From: Brucella pecoris | GTDB lineage: Bacteria; Pseudomonadota; Alphaproteobacteria; Rhizobiales; Rhizobiaceae | Length of the DNA stretch: 64,000 bases | Direction: 5' to 3' | Assembly: GCF_006376675.1 (NCBI RefSeq) | Contig: NZ_VEWK01000003.1 | Location: 186,001 to 250,000, forward strand | Part shown: in pieces, positions 8,480 through 17,282 of the stretch | Position numbering within the stretch: position 1 is the stretch's first letter | Layout: each line of letters starts with the position of its first letter | The notes under the pieces: model-generated | What the model was told of the DNA's origin: nothing | Seen by the model: only the letters and a program-made list of their open reading frames with translations | The model's database searches: none | Program-made: the position numbers and the translations under genes

Positions 8480-10734
8480 GCTGCTGCGTCGAGAATGCAC
8501 AGATAGCGACCGTTGTTCAGACCGTCTCTGTGGATGAAATGCAGATTGCAAGCCGCCCGCTCGGTGACGGCTTGCGTCAGCTCGACTTGTCGGTTCCCGG
8601 CGTTCATTGCGGCCTGTGCATCAAGAATATCGAGGAGACGCTCGGCAGAATAGCGGGCGTTGCCTATGTCCGCGTCAACCTGACGGCCCGCCGCGTGACC
8701 GTGCGCTGGAAAGATGGCGAGACGCCGCCCGATGTGGTCGATCCGCTGCGCAGGCTCGGTTACGAAGCCCATATCTTCGACATGGCGCAGGACAAGGACC
8801 CGACCTTCACGCGCCTTCTGATCGCGCTTGGCGTCGCTGCCTTCGCTTCCAGCAATGTGATGCTCCTGTCGGTTGCGGTGTGGTCGGGTGCGGACGCTGC
8901 GACCCGCGATATGTTTCACTGGATTTCCGGCCTCATCGCCCTGCCGACGCTGATCTATTCCGGCCGGATTTTCTATGTTTCCGCGTGGAATGCGCTGCGC
9001 GCACGGCGCGTGAACATGGATGTACCGATTGCACTCGCCATCACGCTTGCCTTCGGCATGAGCGTCTATGAAACCCTGCATCATGGCCAGCACGCCTATT
9101 TCGATGCGTCGGTGACATTGCTGTTCTTCCTTTTGATCGGCCGCACGCTCGATTATATGATGCGCGCCCGTGCGCGTTCTGCAGTGCGCGGTCTGGCGCA
9201 GCTCGGCAGCCGCGGCGCGGTGGTGATCGGCGAGAATGACGAACGCAATTACCTGCCGGTCAACGAAATCCGCCCCGGCATGCGCATCATTCTTGCGGCA
9301 GGTGAACGGGTGCCTGTCGATGCGAAAGTAGAAGAAGGCCGCTCGGAACTCGATTGCGCCATTGCATCGGGTGAAAGCGATGCAGTCCCGGTCGGACCCG
9401 GCTCGGATATTCGTGCAGGCACATTGAACCTTTCCACGCCGCTTATTATCCGCGCGACAGCGGAGGCGAAGGATTCCTTCCTCGCCGAAATGGTGCGGCT
9501 GATGGATGTGGCTGAAGGCGGACGCGCCTATTACCGTCGTCTTGCCGACCGCGCTTCCGAACTCTATGTGCCGATGGTGCATACCATCGCCTTTGCGGCC
9601 TTTGTTGGTTGGATGATCTATACCGGTGGCGACTGGTATCGTTCCATCTATATCGCGATCTGCACCCTCATCATCACCTGCCCTTGCGCGCTTGCCCTTG
9701 CAGTGCCGATCGTGCAGGTGGTCGCAGCTCGTCGCCTGTTCGAAAACGGCATCATGATCAAGGACGGCTCCGCCATGGAACGAATGGCCGAGGTCGACAC
9801 CGCCATTTTCGACAAGACCGGCACATTGACCCTCGGTCAGCCGCGATTGATCAATGTCGATGCCATCGATCCCCACAATCTGGAAATCGCTGCCGAGCTG
9901 TCGCTTTATTCGCGTCATCCGCTGTCGCGGGCGCTTGCGCTGTTCTCGGGCGCAAAACCGATGACCGCCTTTACCCGTATCGAGGAAGTGCCGGGCGCAG
10001 GTATCGAAGCCGAACTGAACGGCTCCATCTATCGGCTTGGCAAGCGTGACTGGGCGGATGATACCGATGCCATGCCTCATGTTGACGGCCCTGAAACCTG
10101 CCTTTCCATTGATGGAAAGCTGGTTGAGAGCTTCCATTTTGAAGACCAGCCGCGCGAGGACGCAGCCGGAGCTATTTCCACACTGAAGCGAAACGGGCTG
10201 AAGCTCGGCATCATTTCGGGTGACAGATTGCCTGCCGTGCAAAAGCTTGCGGGTTATCTCGGGGTCGATGATTATCGCGGCGCGGTGCTGCCCGCCGACA
10301 AGTCGGAGCTGGTGCAGAAACTGTCGACCGAGGGTCGCAAGGTCCTGATGGTCGGCGATGGATTGAACGATGCTCCGGCGCTCGTCGCCGCCCATGTTTC
10401 CATGGCCCCTGCAACCGCTGCCGACATTGGCCGCAATGCTGCGGATTTCGTCTTCCTGCGTGAAAGCCTGTCTGCTGTGCCGCTGGCCTTTGCCGTATCG
10501 AAGGAAGCGGGACGCTTGATTAGCCAAAACTTTGCGCTGTCCATCGGCTATAATATCATAGCCGTGCCGATTGCGATTTTCGGCTACGTCACCCCGCTGG
10601 TGGCGGCCCTTTCGATGTCGCTGTCGTCCATCGTGGTCGTCAGCAACGCATTGCGGTTGCAGGCCGGAAAACAAAAGCAACAGACGCAAAAGACTATCGC
10701 GCCTGTTGCCGTCATCAAGGAAGCGCACAAATGA
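8476..10734 (+). CDS. ccoI: Copper-transporting P1B-type ATPase CcoI (FixI)
   Basis: A 752-residue ATPase that exports copper for insertion into the cbb3 oxidase. The N-terminal metal-binding domain has the motif HCGLC (Cys45 and Cys48). The membrane CPC motif is at residues 402-404, the phosphorylated Asp446 is in DKTGTLTLG, and the hinge motif GDGLNDAP begins at residue 627. CcoI-type ATPases transport slowly for enzyme assembly, in contrast to CopA-type detoxifying pumps; the operon context supports the CcoI role here. The long antisense frame over this gene is a codon shadow. Confidence 0.96.
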   Translation: MSCCVENAQIATVVQTVSVDEMQIASRPLGDGLRQLDLSVPGVHCGLCIKNIEETLGRIAGVAYVRVNLTARRVTVRWKDGETPPDVVDPLRRLGYEAHIFDMAQDKDPTFTRLLIALGVAAFASSNVMLLSVAVWSGADAATRDMFHWISGLIALPTLIYSGRIFYVSAWNALRARRVNMDVPIALAITLAFGMSVYETLHHGQHAYFDASVTLLFFLLIGRTLDYMMRARARSAVRGLAQLGSRGAVVIGENDERNYLPVNEIRPGMRIILAAGERVPVDAKVEEGRSELDCAIASGESDAVPVGPGSDIRAGTLNLSTPLIIRATAEAKDSFLAEMVRLMDVAEGGRAYYRRLADRASELYVPMVHTIAFAAFVGWMIYTGGDWYRSIYIAICTLIITCPCALALAVPIVQVVAARRLFENGIMIKDGSAMERMAEVDTAIFDKTGTLTLGQPRLINVDAIDPHNLEIAAELSLYSRHPLSRALALFSGAKPMTAFTRIEEVPGAGIEAELNGSIYRLGKRDWADDTDAMPHVDGPETCLSIDGKLVESFHFEDQPREDAAGAISTLKRNGLKLGIISGDRLPAVQKLAGYLGVDDYRGAVLPADKSELVQKLSTEGRKVLMVGDGLNDAPALVAAHVSMAPATAADIGRNAADFVFLRESLSAVPLAFAVSKEAGRLISQNFALSIGYNIIAVPIAIFGYVTPLVAALSMSLSSIVVVSNALRLQAGKQKQQTQKTIAPVAVIKEAHK

Positions 10735-10904
10735 GTGGACTTCTCTTTCTCATTCCCATCGCGTTGTTTCTGGGCCTGCTCGGCCTTGTCGCCTTTCTAT
10801 GGTCGTTGAAAAACGGCCAGTATGACGATCTGGACGGAGCTGCGAACCGCATCCTGCTGGATGATGAGTCTAAGCCACTATCAAAATTGCCCGCAGATCA
10901 TTGA
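10731..10904 (+). CDS. ccoS: cbb3 oxidase maturation protein CcoS (FixS)
   Basis: A 57-residue protein with a single membrane segment (residues 3-24) followed by the WSLKNGQYDDLDGAANRILLDD motif that marks CcoS/FixS. CcoS is needed to insert redox cofactors into the cbb3 oxidase. It overlaps ccoI as ATGA. Its last 35 bases overlap the end of the convergent glycerate kinase gene. Confidence 0.94.
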   Translation: MSGLLFLIPIALFLGLLGLVAFLWSLKNGQYDDLDGAANRILLDDESKPLSKLPADH

Positions 10905-12156
10905 CATTCGTGCCGGTCGGACCCGGTACGAACAGATCACCAACGGCGTCGAATGCCGTCCATGCGTCATTGGCGTTGAGCCTCGACGCACCATCCTCGC
11001 CCGCTTTTTGCAAGCGCGAAACAGTGGAACCATCGGCGAAGGCTCCCGCATTGTCCTCCGAACCGTCGATGCCATCCGTGTCAGCGGCCAGCGCATGAAT
11101 ATTGTCATAGCCATCAATATCAAGCGCGAAAGACAGCAGGAATTCGCTATTGCGCCCGCCTTTACCGCCCTTGCCGCGAATAGTGACGGTCGTTTCACCG
11201 CCTGACAGAATGACCACCGGCTTCTTGAACGGGCGGTCACGGTCAGCCACTTCGCGGGCAATCGCCGCATGAACATGCGCCACTTCCCGCGCCTCACCTT
11301 CCATCGCATCGGACAGGATCACCGCTTCGACGCCGTGGCGCGCAGCTTCCTTCACCGCCGCTTCCAGCGAAACGGCAGCCGACGCAATGACGCGCACTTC
11401 ATTGTCTGCAAAAACCTTGTCATCCGGCTTCGGCGCATGAGCCTTCTCGCTCTTGATGTGCGCAAGCACCGCTTCTGGCAGATCGAGCCGATAGCGTTCG
11501 ATGATTTTCAAAGCCTCATCGCGGTTTGTCTCGTCCGGCACGGTTGGGCCGGAAGCCACGAAGGCCGGATTGTCGCCCGGAATGTCCGAGACGACCAGCG
11601 AGAACACTTTTGCCGGATGCGCTGCGGCGGCAAGCCTGCCGCCCTTGATCATCGACAGATGCTTGCGGACCGCATTCATCGCCGAAATCGGCGCGCCGGA
11701 GGCGAGCAGGATCTTGTTGACGGCGATTTCGTCCTCAAGCGTCAGCCCTTCCGGCGGCGACGGCAGCAAGGCAGACCCGCCACCGGAAACAAGCGCCACC
11801 ACGAGATCATCTTCCGTCAGGTTCGCCACCGCATCGAACAGCCGCTTCGAGGCTTGAAGTCCTGCTTCATCGGGAACCGGATGCGCCGCCTCGATGATCT
11901 CGATGCGCTCGCAGGGTGCGCCATAGCCATAACGCGTGACCACCACGCCCTCCAAGGGAGCGTCGTGTTTTTCGGCCCAGGCGCGCTCGAAAGCCGCCGC
12001 CATCTGCGCCGAGCCCTTGCCCGCCCCGATGACAATCGTGCGTCCCTTCGGCTTGGCCGGAAGATTGGCGCGGATCACCAGTTCAGGATCGGCAGCCGCA
12101 ACAGCGGCATCGAAAAGGCTGGTCAAAAACTTTTTCGGATCGGCGATGGCAGTCAT
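10870..12156 (-). CDS. Glycerate 2-kinase of the MOFRL family (often annotated hydroxypyruvate reductase TtuD)
   Basis: A 428-residue protein with the N-terminal glycerate kinase fold (VIGAGKGSAQMAAAFE, VVALVSGGGSALLPSPPEGLTLED) and the C-terminal MOFRL domain (VILSGGETTVTIRGKGGKGGRN). Family members phosphorylate D-glycerate to 2-phosphoglycerate; many are annotated as hydroxypyruvate reductase. The position after gcl, hyi and tartronate semialdehyde reductase makes glycerate kinase the better reading, as the last step of glyoxylate assimilation. I moved the start to ATG 12156, behind GGGAA, from a longer frame with no clear ribosome-binding site. The 3' end overlaps ccoS tail to tail. Confidence 0.9.
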   Translation of the reverse strand: MTAIADPKKFLTSLFDAAVAAADPELVIRANLPAKPKGRTIVIGAGKGSAQMAAAFERAWAEKHDAPLEGVVVTRYGYGAPCERIEIIEAAHPVPDEAGLQASKRLFDAVANLTEDDLVVALVSGGGSALLPSPPEGLTLEDEIAVNKILLASGAPISAMNAVRKHLSMIKGGRLAAAAHPAKVFSLVVSDIPGDNPAFVASGPTVPDETNRDEALKIIERYRLDLPEAVLAHIKSEKAHAPKPDDKVFADNEVRVIASAAVSLEAAVKEAARHGVEAVILSDAMEGEAREVAHVHAAIAREVADRDRPFKKPVVILSGGETTVTIRGKGGKGGRNSEFLLSFALDIDGYDNIHALAADTDGIDGSEDNAGAFADGSTVSRLQKAGEDGASRLNANDAWTAFDAVGDLFVPGPTGTNVNDLRAILIVA

Positions 12157-12293
12157 GAGATTCCCGATGTGACTTGTGGCTAGCTCGTCTATGGCGGCAC
12201 TATTCCCCGCCCGAGATGTAAAATCAATGGAGCCGGCCACCTCCTCCAGGCAGCCAGCTCCACCCTCTCCCTCCAGAGAATTCAGGCCCTGAG

Positions 12294-13178
12294 TTAAGCG
12301 ACGTCGTGGTTTGCCATGCGTTCGAGTGCACGCACGAGACCGGAATGGTCGAGACTATCATCGCCATGCGCCGCACAGGAATTGAACAGTTCCTGCGCCA
12401 TGGCCGTGTTCGGCAGTGAAACACCGAGCGCCTTTGCGCCTTGCAGCGCAAGGTTCAAATCCTTCTGGTGCAGCGAAATGCGGAAGCCCGGATCGAAAGT
12501 ACGCTTGATCATGCGTTCGCCATGCACTTCGAGAATGCGGGACGATGCAAAACCGCCCATCAGGGCTTCGCGTACCTTTGCCGGGTCTGCGCCCGCCTTG
12601 GAAGCGAAAACCAGCGCCTCAGCGACAGCCTCGATGTTAAGCGCGACGATGATCTGGTTTGCAACCTTGGTGGTCTGGCCATCGCCGCAATCGCCGACGA
12701 GCGTGATGTTCTTGCCCATCAGCTTCAGGAGCGGGAGCGCCTGATCGAAAGTCGCCTGTGCTCCGCCAGCCATGATGGAGAGACTTGCGTTCTTCGCACC
12801 GACCTCACCGCCGGAAACCGGCGCATCGATATATTCCGCACCCGTCGCCCGCACCTTCTTCGCGAACTCTTTCGTCTCGATGGGCGAAATCGAGCTCATA
12901 TCGATAAGCGTCTTGCCCTTGCCGAGACCTTCTGCTGCTCCGTTCTCGCCAAAGAGAACTTCGGCTACCTGTGGCGTATCCGGCAACATAAGGATGGTGG
13001 TGTCGCAATGAGCTGCCACATCCTTCGGGGTATCGAGAATCTGCATGCCGTTGTCGAGCAGTTCCTTGTGCGTCGGCACAATATGCTTCGACGTGAAAAG
13101 CTCGTGACCCGCATCCTGCAGATGCCGCGCCATTGGCTTGCCCATGATCCCCAGTCCGATGAAGCCGATCTTGGCCAT
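12294..13178 (-). CDS. glxR: 2-hydroxy-3-oxopropionate (tartronate semialdehyde) reductase
   Basis: A 294-residue member of the 3-hydroxyisobutyrate dehydrogenase family. The N-terminal Rossmann motif is GFIGLGIMGKPMA. The substrate-binding signature is DAPVSGGEVGA, and the catalytic Lys lies in the GDGQTTKVANQ stretch. It reduces tartronate semialdehyde, made by Gcl, to D-glycerate. The start has GGGAG upstream. It sits between the glycerate kinase and hydroxypyruvate isomerase genes in the same orientation. GarR and GlxR are close homologues, and the symbol rests on the gcl context. Confidence 0.92.
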   Translation of the reverse strand: MAKIGFIGLGIMGKPMARHLQDAGHELFTSKHIVPTHKELLDNGMQILDTPKDVAAHCDTTILMLPDTPQVAEVLFGENGAAEGLGKGKTLIDMSSISPIETKEFAKKVRATGAEYIDAPVSGGEVGAKNASLSIMAGGAQATFDQALPLLKLMGKNITLVGDCGDGQTTKVANQIIVALNIEAVAEALVFASKAGADPAKVREALMGGFASSRILEVHGERMIKRTFDPGFRISLHQKDLNLALQGAKALGVSLPNTAMAQELFNSCAAHGDDSLDHSGLVRALERMANHDVA

Positions 13179-13194
13179 TTCGCTTACTCCCTAA

Positions 13195-13292
13195 TAGCGC
13201 TTTTCGATCTGATTTTGTCAGATCGGCGCTCCAATCATTTGCTTGCGCGCATCTTGTCCGAAAGCCGCTTCACACCTTTCGGGATGCGCTCC
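13195..13292. repeat. Dispersed intergenic repeat, family A, copy 1
   Basis: This fills the gap between glxR and hyi. It carries the family marks: a dyad around CGATCTGA/TCAGATCG, a GCGCATCTTGTCCGAAA block, and an end close to TTTCGGGATGCGCTC. It matches, in reverse complement, the fuller copy at 30565-30671. It contains no gene. Confidence 0.8.
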
Positions 13293-13295
13293 AAT

Positions 13296-14090
13296 TTATG
13301 CAGTCAGCCGTTCAGCTTCGTAGTCCTTGAACCAGCCTAAACCTTCCTCCGTGGTGGTCTTCGGCTTGTATTCACAACCGATCCAGCCCTTGTATCCAGC
13401 GTTCTTCAGCGCCTCGAACACGTTCGGATAATTGATCTCACCGGTACCGGGTTCATTGCGGCCCGGATTATCGGCAAGCTGAATATGGGCAATCAGCGGT
13501 TTGTAACGCTCATAAGTCGCAACCAGTTCACCGCGCGTACGCTGCTGATGGTAGAGGTCATACTGGATGAACAGGTTGTTGCTGCCCACTTCATCAATGA
13601 TCGAAACCGCCTGCTCTACCGTGTTGAGGTAAAAGCCCGGAATGTCATAGTGGTTGATCGGTTCGATCAGCAGGCGAATGCCATGCTTGCCCAGTTCCTT
13701 TGCGGCCAGACGCAGATTGTTGACGAAAGTGGCGCGCATCGCGTCTGGATCGATGCCTTGTGGCGCAATGCCGGAAAGGCAGTTGACCTGCGAGCAGTTC
13801 AGCGTCGTGGCGTAGTCGATGGCATCGGCCACGCCGCGGCGGAATTCATCGACGCGATCCGGCAGAACCGCGATGCCGCGCTCGCCACCAGCCCAGTTGC
13901 CCGCAGGCAGATTGTGCAGGACCTGTGCCAGGTTATGCTTGGTCAGCGCTGCCTTCAGCTCATGCCGGTTGAACTCGTAAGGGAAGAGATATTCGACCCC
14001 GGTGAACCCGGCCTTCGCGGCCAGCGCAAAGCGGTCCATGAAAGGCACTTCATTGAAAAGCATTGTGAGATTGGCTGCAAATCTCGGCAT
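13296..14090 (-). CDS. hyi: Hydroxypyruvate isomerase
   Basis: A 264-residue TIM-barrel protein of the Hyi/xylose isomerase-like family. The N-terminus MPRFAANLTMLFNEVPFMDR and the motifs LIEPINHYDIPGFYL, IQYDLYHQQ and WIGCEYKP are typical of bacterial Hyi, including the metal-binding Glu and His. It interconverts hydroxypyruvate and tartronate semialdehyde. I chose ATG 14090 with GGAGG upstream; the frame extends 25 codons further without support. It lies downstream of gcl and upstream of glxR. Confidence 0.92.
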   Translation of the reverse strand: MPRFAANLTMLFNEVPFMDRFALAAKAGFTGVEYLFPYEFNRHELKAALTKHNLAQVLHNLPAGNWAGGERGIAVLPDRVDEFRRGVADAIDYATTLNCSQVNCLSGIAPQGIDPDAMRATFVNNLRLAAKELGKHGIRLLIEPINHYDIPGFYLNTVEQAVSIIDEVGSNNLFIQYDLYHQQRTRGELVATYERYKPLIAHIQLADNPGRNEPGTGEINYPNVFEALKNAGYKGWIGCEYKPKTTTEEGLGWFKDYEAERLTA

Positions 14091-14175
14091 TTTCGCCTCC
14101 TTATAATTCTCTACTTGCGCAATTCTGGAAAAGCCGTTTCGCAATTTTCCCGGAATCATCCTCAACGTTGTTCTT

Positions 14176-14303
14176 TTCCCTCATCCTGAGGAGCCTCCCG
14201 AGCTTGTCGAGGGGAGGCGTCTCGAAGGGCGAGGGAAAATGCACCCTGCCTGCCCTCGTCCTTCGAGGCTTCGCTACGCTCCGCACCTCAGGATGAGGGA
14301 GAA
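14176..14303. repeat. Long imperfect palindrome (CCTCATCCTGAGG type) between gcl and hyi
   Basis: TTCCCTCATCCTGAGG at 14176-14191 pairs with CCTCAGGATGAGGGA at 14286-14300. A second pair, CTCGAAGGGCGAGGG at about 14221-14235 against CCCTCGTCCTTCGAG at about 14253-14267, sits inside. The whole can fold into one long branched hairpin. Such CTCATCCTGAGG elements are dispersed in many alphaproteobacterial genomes. Confidence 0.82.
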
Positions 14304-14327
14304 ACGAAGTAGTAAATCGACGTTACG

Positions 14328-16112
14328 TTAATCCAAAAGTGCTGCGATAGCGGTCGGTGCATCTTCGCCACGTTCGGCCAGTTCCTCGAATTCGACAACC
14401 TGATCGATGTCGACACCCATGGAAATATTGGTAACGCGTTCCAGAATGAATTCCAGAACCACCGGCACCTGATGCTCCGCCATGAGCGCTTTTGCCTGTT
14501 CAAAACTTTCGGCGAACTGGTTGGGGCTGCGCACCCGGATCGCCTTGCATCCCAGACCTTCGGCAACCGCGACGTGATCGACGCCATAACCCTTTTCCGC
14601 GTCGCCGTCGGCATTGATGTTGTCGAAGGCGAGGCTCACTTCGAAATCCATGTTGAAGCCGCGCTGCGCCTGGCGGATGAGGCCGAGATAGGAATTGTTC
14701 ACGACCACATGAATGTAGGGCAGCTTGTGCTGTGCGCCGACCGCCAGTTCTTCAATCATGAACTGGAAATCATAGTCACCGGAAAGTGCAACAATCGGGC
14801 GATCAGGATCGGCAGCACGGACACCGAGAGCCGCAGGCAGCGTCCAGCCGAGCGGACCGGCCTGACCGCAATTGATCCAGTTGCGCGGGCGATAGACATG
14901 CAGGAACTGTGCGCCTGCGATCTGGCTGAGGCCGATCGTCGTCACATAGCAGGTGTCACGACCGAAAGCCTTGTTCATCTCCTCATAGACCCGCTGGGGT
15001 TTCAGCGGTGTCTGGTCGAAATGCGTCTTGCGCAGCATGGTGCGCTTGCGTGTCCCGCATTCCCTCGCCCAGTCCGACCAGTCGCGCAGCTTGCCAGCAG
15101 ACTTCCATTCGGTCGCGACGTCGAGCAGCAGCTTCAGCGCCTTGCCTGCGTCCGAAACGATGCCGAAGTCCGGCGCAAAGACACGACCGATCTGTGTTGG
15201 CTCAATGTCGATATGGATGAACTTGCGATCCTTCTTGTAGGTATCGACATTGCCCGTATGGCGGTTCGCCCAGCGGTTGCCGATGCCGATGACAACATCG
15301 GAGGCCAGCAGATTGGCATTGCCATAGCGGTGCGAGGTCTGAAGACCGCACATGCCCGCCATCAGGTGATGATCGTCAGGGATGACGCCCCAACCCATCA
15401 GGGTCGGGATGACCGGGATACCGGTGATCTCGGCAAACTCGACCAGAAGATCGGATGCGTCGGCATTGATGATGCCGCCACCCGCAACGATCAGCGGACG
15501 TTCCGCCGCGTTCAGCATGGCGAGCGCCTTTTCGGCCTGTGCCCGCGTGGCCGCAGGCTTGTAGGCTTCCATCGGCTGGTATGTGTCGATGTCGAATTCG
15601 ATTTCGGCAAGCTGGACATCGATCGGCAGGTCGATCAGAACCGGACCGGGACGGCCCGACTTCATGATGTGGAATGCCTTCTGGAAGACATAAGGAACCA
15701 GCGCCGGTTCCATGACCGTGACTGCCCATTTGGTGACAGGGGCTGCGATCTTGGCGATATCGACGGCCTGAAAGTCTTCCTTGTCAAGACGCGCACGGGG
15801 CGCCTGACCAGTGATGCAGAGGATCGGGATCGAGTCGGCAGAAGCCGAATAGAGACCCGTAATCATATCCGTTCCGGCGGGGCCGGAGGTGCCGATGCAC
15901 AGGCCGATATTGCCATGCTCTGCACGGGTAAAGCCTTCAGCCATATGCGAAGCACCCTCGACGTGACGCGCCAATATGTGGCGGATCGAACCGCGCGCTT
16001 TCATCGCCGAATAAAATGGATTGATCGCTGCGCCCGGTACACCGAAAGCACAATTGATCCCTTCTTTTTCCAGCACAAGCACGGCTGCATCGACTGCACG
16101 CATTCTGGCCAT
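14328..16112 (-). CDS. gcl: Glyoxylate carboligase (tartronate semialdehyde synthase)
   Basis: A 594-residue thiamine diphosphate enzyme that condenses two glyoxylates to tartronate semialdehyde and CO2. It closely follows E. coli Gcl along its length as I recall that sequence. It shows [28 protein letters not shown] (Val where most family members have the catalytic Glu, a Gcl trait) and the ThDP motif [15 protein letters not shown]. Three in-frame ATGs occur at the start; 16112 has GGAGG at seven bases, while 16118 is too close. It is the first gene of gcl-hyi-glxR-glycerate kinase and is divergent from an IclR regulator. Confidence 0.96.
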   Translation of the reverse strand: MARMRAVDAAVLVLEKEGINCAFGVPGAAINPFYSAMKARGSIRHILARHVEGASHMAEGFTRAEHGNIGLCIGTSGPAGTDMITGLYSASADSIPILCITGQAPRARLDKEDFQAVDIAKIAAPVTKWAVTVMEPALVPYVFQKAFHIMKSGRPGPVLIDLPIDVQLAEIEFDIDTYQPMEAYKPAATRAQAEKALAMLNAAERPLIVAGGGIINADASDLLVEFAEITGIPVIPTLMGWGVIPDDHHLMAGMCGLQTSHRYGNANLLASDVVIGIGNRWANRHTGNVDTYKKDRKFIHIDIEPTQIGRVFAPDFGIVSDAGKALKLLLDVATEWKSAGKLRDWSDWARECGTRKRTMLRKTHFDQTPLKPQRVYEEMNKAFGRDTCYVTTIGLSQIAGAQFLHVYRPRNWINCGQAGPLGWTLPAALGVRAADPDRPIVALSGDYDFQFMIEELAVGAQHKLPYIHVVVNNSYLGLIRQAQRGFNMDFEVSLAFDNINADGDAEKGYGVDHVAVAEGLGCKAIRVRSPNQFAESFEQAKALMAEHQVPVVLEFILERVTNISMGVDIDQVVEFEELAERGEDAPTAIAALLD

Positions 16113-16190
16113 GGCCATTCCTCCTCAAGCGGCGTCCGTTCCTGCGGAACGGCTATTGCCGCTTTGTTTCTTTTTCTCACGCATTTCCGG

Positions 16191-16226
16191 ACGCAAAAGG
16201 CTTACGCACTTTTGCTGGAAATGCTT
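16191..16226. repeat. Dispersed intergenic repeat, family C, copy 1
   Basis: The block from CGCAAAAGG to CACTTTTGCTGGAAATGCTT recurs at 53919-53953 and, inverted, at 55025-55051. It lies in the gcl-iclR intergenic region and codes for nothing visible. Confidence 0.75.
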
Positions 16227-16239
16227 CGTGGAATTCATC

Positions 16240-16294
16240 TCCATTTACAAACGTTATTACTATAAAATGGAAATGCATACCATTATATGGAAAT
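16240..16294. promoter_or_regulatory. Candidate IclR-family operator region between gcl and its regulator
   Basis: TCCATTT at 16240-16246 is mirrored by AAATGGA at 16265-16271. ATGGAAAT is repeated at 16267-16274 and 16287-16294, and CCAT-TAT-ATGG forms a small dyad at 16280-16290. IclR-type regulators often bind TGGAAA/TTTCCA dyads. The exact site is inferred, not shown. Confidence 0.4.
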
Positions 16295-16396
16295 AAAGAT
16301 TTTCAACGGAATGGAGATAATCCGCCGCTCCCTTTCCGAGTAGCAATGGATGCGATAGTGATAATTCCTGAGTTTAGGCGGGATTCGGAGACGGTG

Positions 16397-17221
16397 ATGG
16401 AACAGGAACAGGCAAAGGTAAAGCGGGGTCGCAAGGCGGCGGAAAACGCCGCGCCCTCGTCTGTGCAGGTTCTGGACCGGAGCCTGAAATTGCTGGCATT
16501 GATTGCCGAGAATGATGGCTCGACACTGACCGACCTTGCCGATGCGAGCGGCATGGCCCCTTCAACCGTGCACCGCCTTCTGTCGTCGCTGGCAAATCAT
16601 GGTATGGTTTCCCACGATCTGGAAAGTGGCGACTGGACCATCGGCGTCAAGGCTTTCGAAATCGGCAATGCCTTTCGTCGGTTCCGCAAGCTTGGCATTC
16701 TGGCGCGGCCCTATCTCAAGACATTGATGGAAACGAGCGGCGAAACCGCCAATATCGGCGTCGAGGACAGCGGTGATGTCGTCTTTATCTCGCAGATCGA
16801 AAGCCATGCGCCGATGCGCGCCTTTTTCCGGCCCGGACGGCGCGGACCTATTCACGCATCCGGCATCGGCAAGGCCATATTGTCCACCTGGTCGGACAAG
16901 GAAATCGCGCATGCGCTATCGGGGCGCACGCTCGAACATTTTACGCAGCGCACACTCGACAACCTGCCTGCGCTCTTGAAAGATATTCAGGCAACCCGTA
17001 CCCGTGGCTGGTCTATCGACGATGAGGAGCATACGCTCGGCATGTGCTGCATTGCCGCTCCCATCTTCAATGAATATGGCGAGGCGATTGCCGGTATTTC
17101 CGTTTCCGGCCCTGCCGTGCGTCTGCCGAAAAAGAAGCTCGAGGAATTCGGGCCGCTGATCCGCTCCACCGCCGACGAGCTGACCCGCGCCATGGGCGGC
17201 AAACGCCCCGAAGAGCTCTGA
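16397..17221 (+). CDS. IclR-family transcriptional regulator (probable glyoxylate/gcl regulator)
   Basis: A 274-residue protein with the IclR layout. A winged helix at about residues 20-80 (LDRSLKLLALIAE, then LTDLADASGMAPSTVHRLLSSL) is followed by the effector-binding domain (FFRPGRRGPIHASGIGKAIL, then DDEEHTLGMCCIAAPIF). IclR proteins of this kind, such as AllR, sense glyoxylate or allantoin-pathway compounds. The divergent position next to gcl suggests the same. I chose the ATG at 16397, with GGAG six bases upstream, over one at 16346 without a ribosome-binding site. Confidence 0.88.
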   Translation: MEQEQAKVKRGRKAAENAAPSSVQVLDRSLKLLALIAENDGSTLTDLADASGMAPSTVHRLLSSLANHGMVSHDLESGDWTIGVKAFEIGNAFRRFRKLGILARPYLKTLMETSGETANIGVEDSGDVVFISQIESHAPMRAFFRPGRRGPIHASGIGKAILSTWSDKEIAHALSGRTLEHFTQRTLDNLPALLKDIQATRTRGWSIDDEEHTLGMCCIAAPIFNEYGEAIAGISVSGPAVRLPKKKLEEFGPLIRSTADELTRAMGGKRPEEL

Positions 17222-17229
17222 CTACGAAA

Positions 17230-17259
17230 GGCCCGCAGCAGATCGCTCCGCCGCGGGCC
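17230..17259. terminator. GC-rich hairpin between the convergent iclR and guaD genes
   Basis: GGCCCGC at 17230-17236 pairs with GCGGGCC at 17253-17259. No T-run follows on either strand, so it is at best a weak or factor-dependent terminator. Confidence 0.4.
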
Positions 17260-17282
17260 ATCCTCCTCCAAGGATTGGTTGA

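Noticed and set aside
8437..10728. A 763-codon minus-strand open frame across ccoI
   Set aside because: It is antisense to a gene with full P-type ATPase motifs. Its translation is rich in His, Arg and Asp with no family features, as expected of a GC-rich codon shadow.
14472..16265. A 597-codon plus-strand open frame across gcl
   Set aside because: It is the complement of a clear glyoxylate carboligase, with no ribosome-binding site and shadow-like composition.
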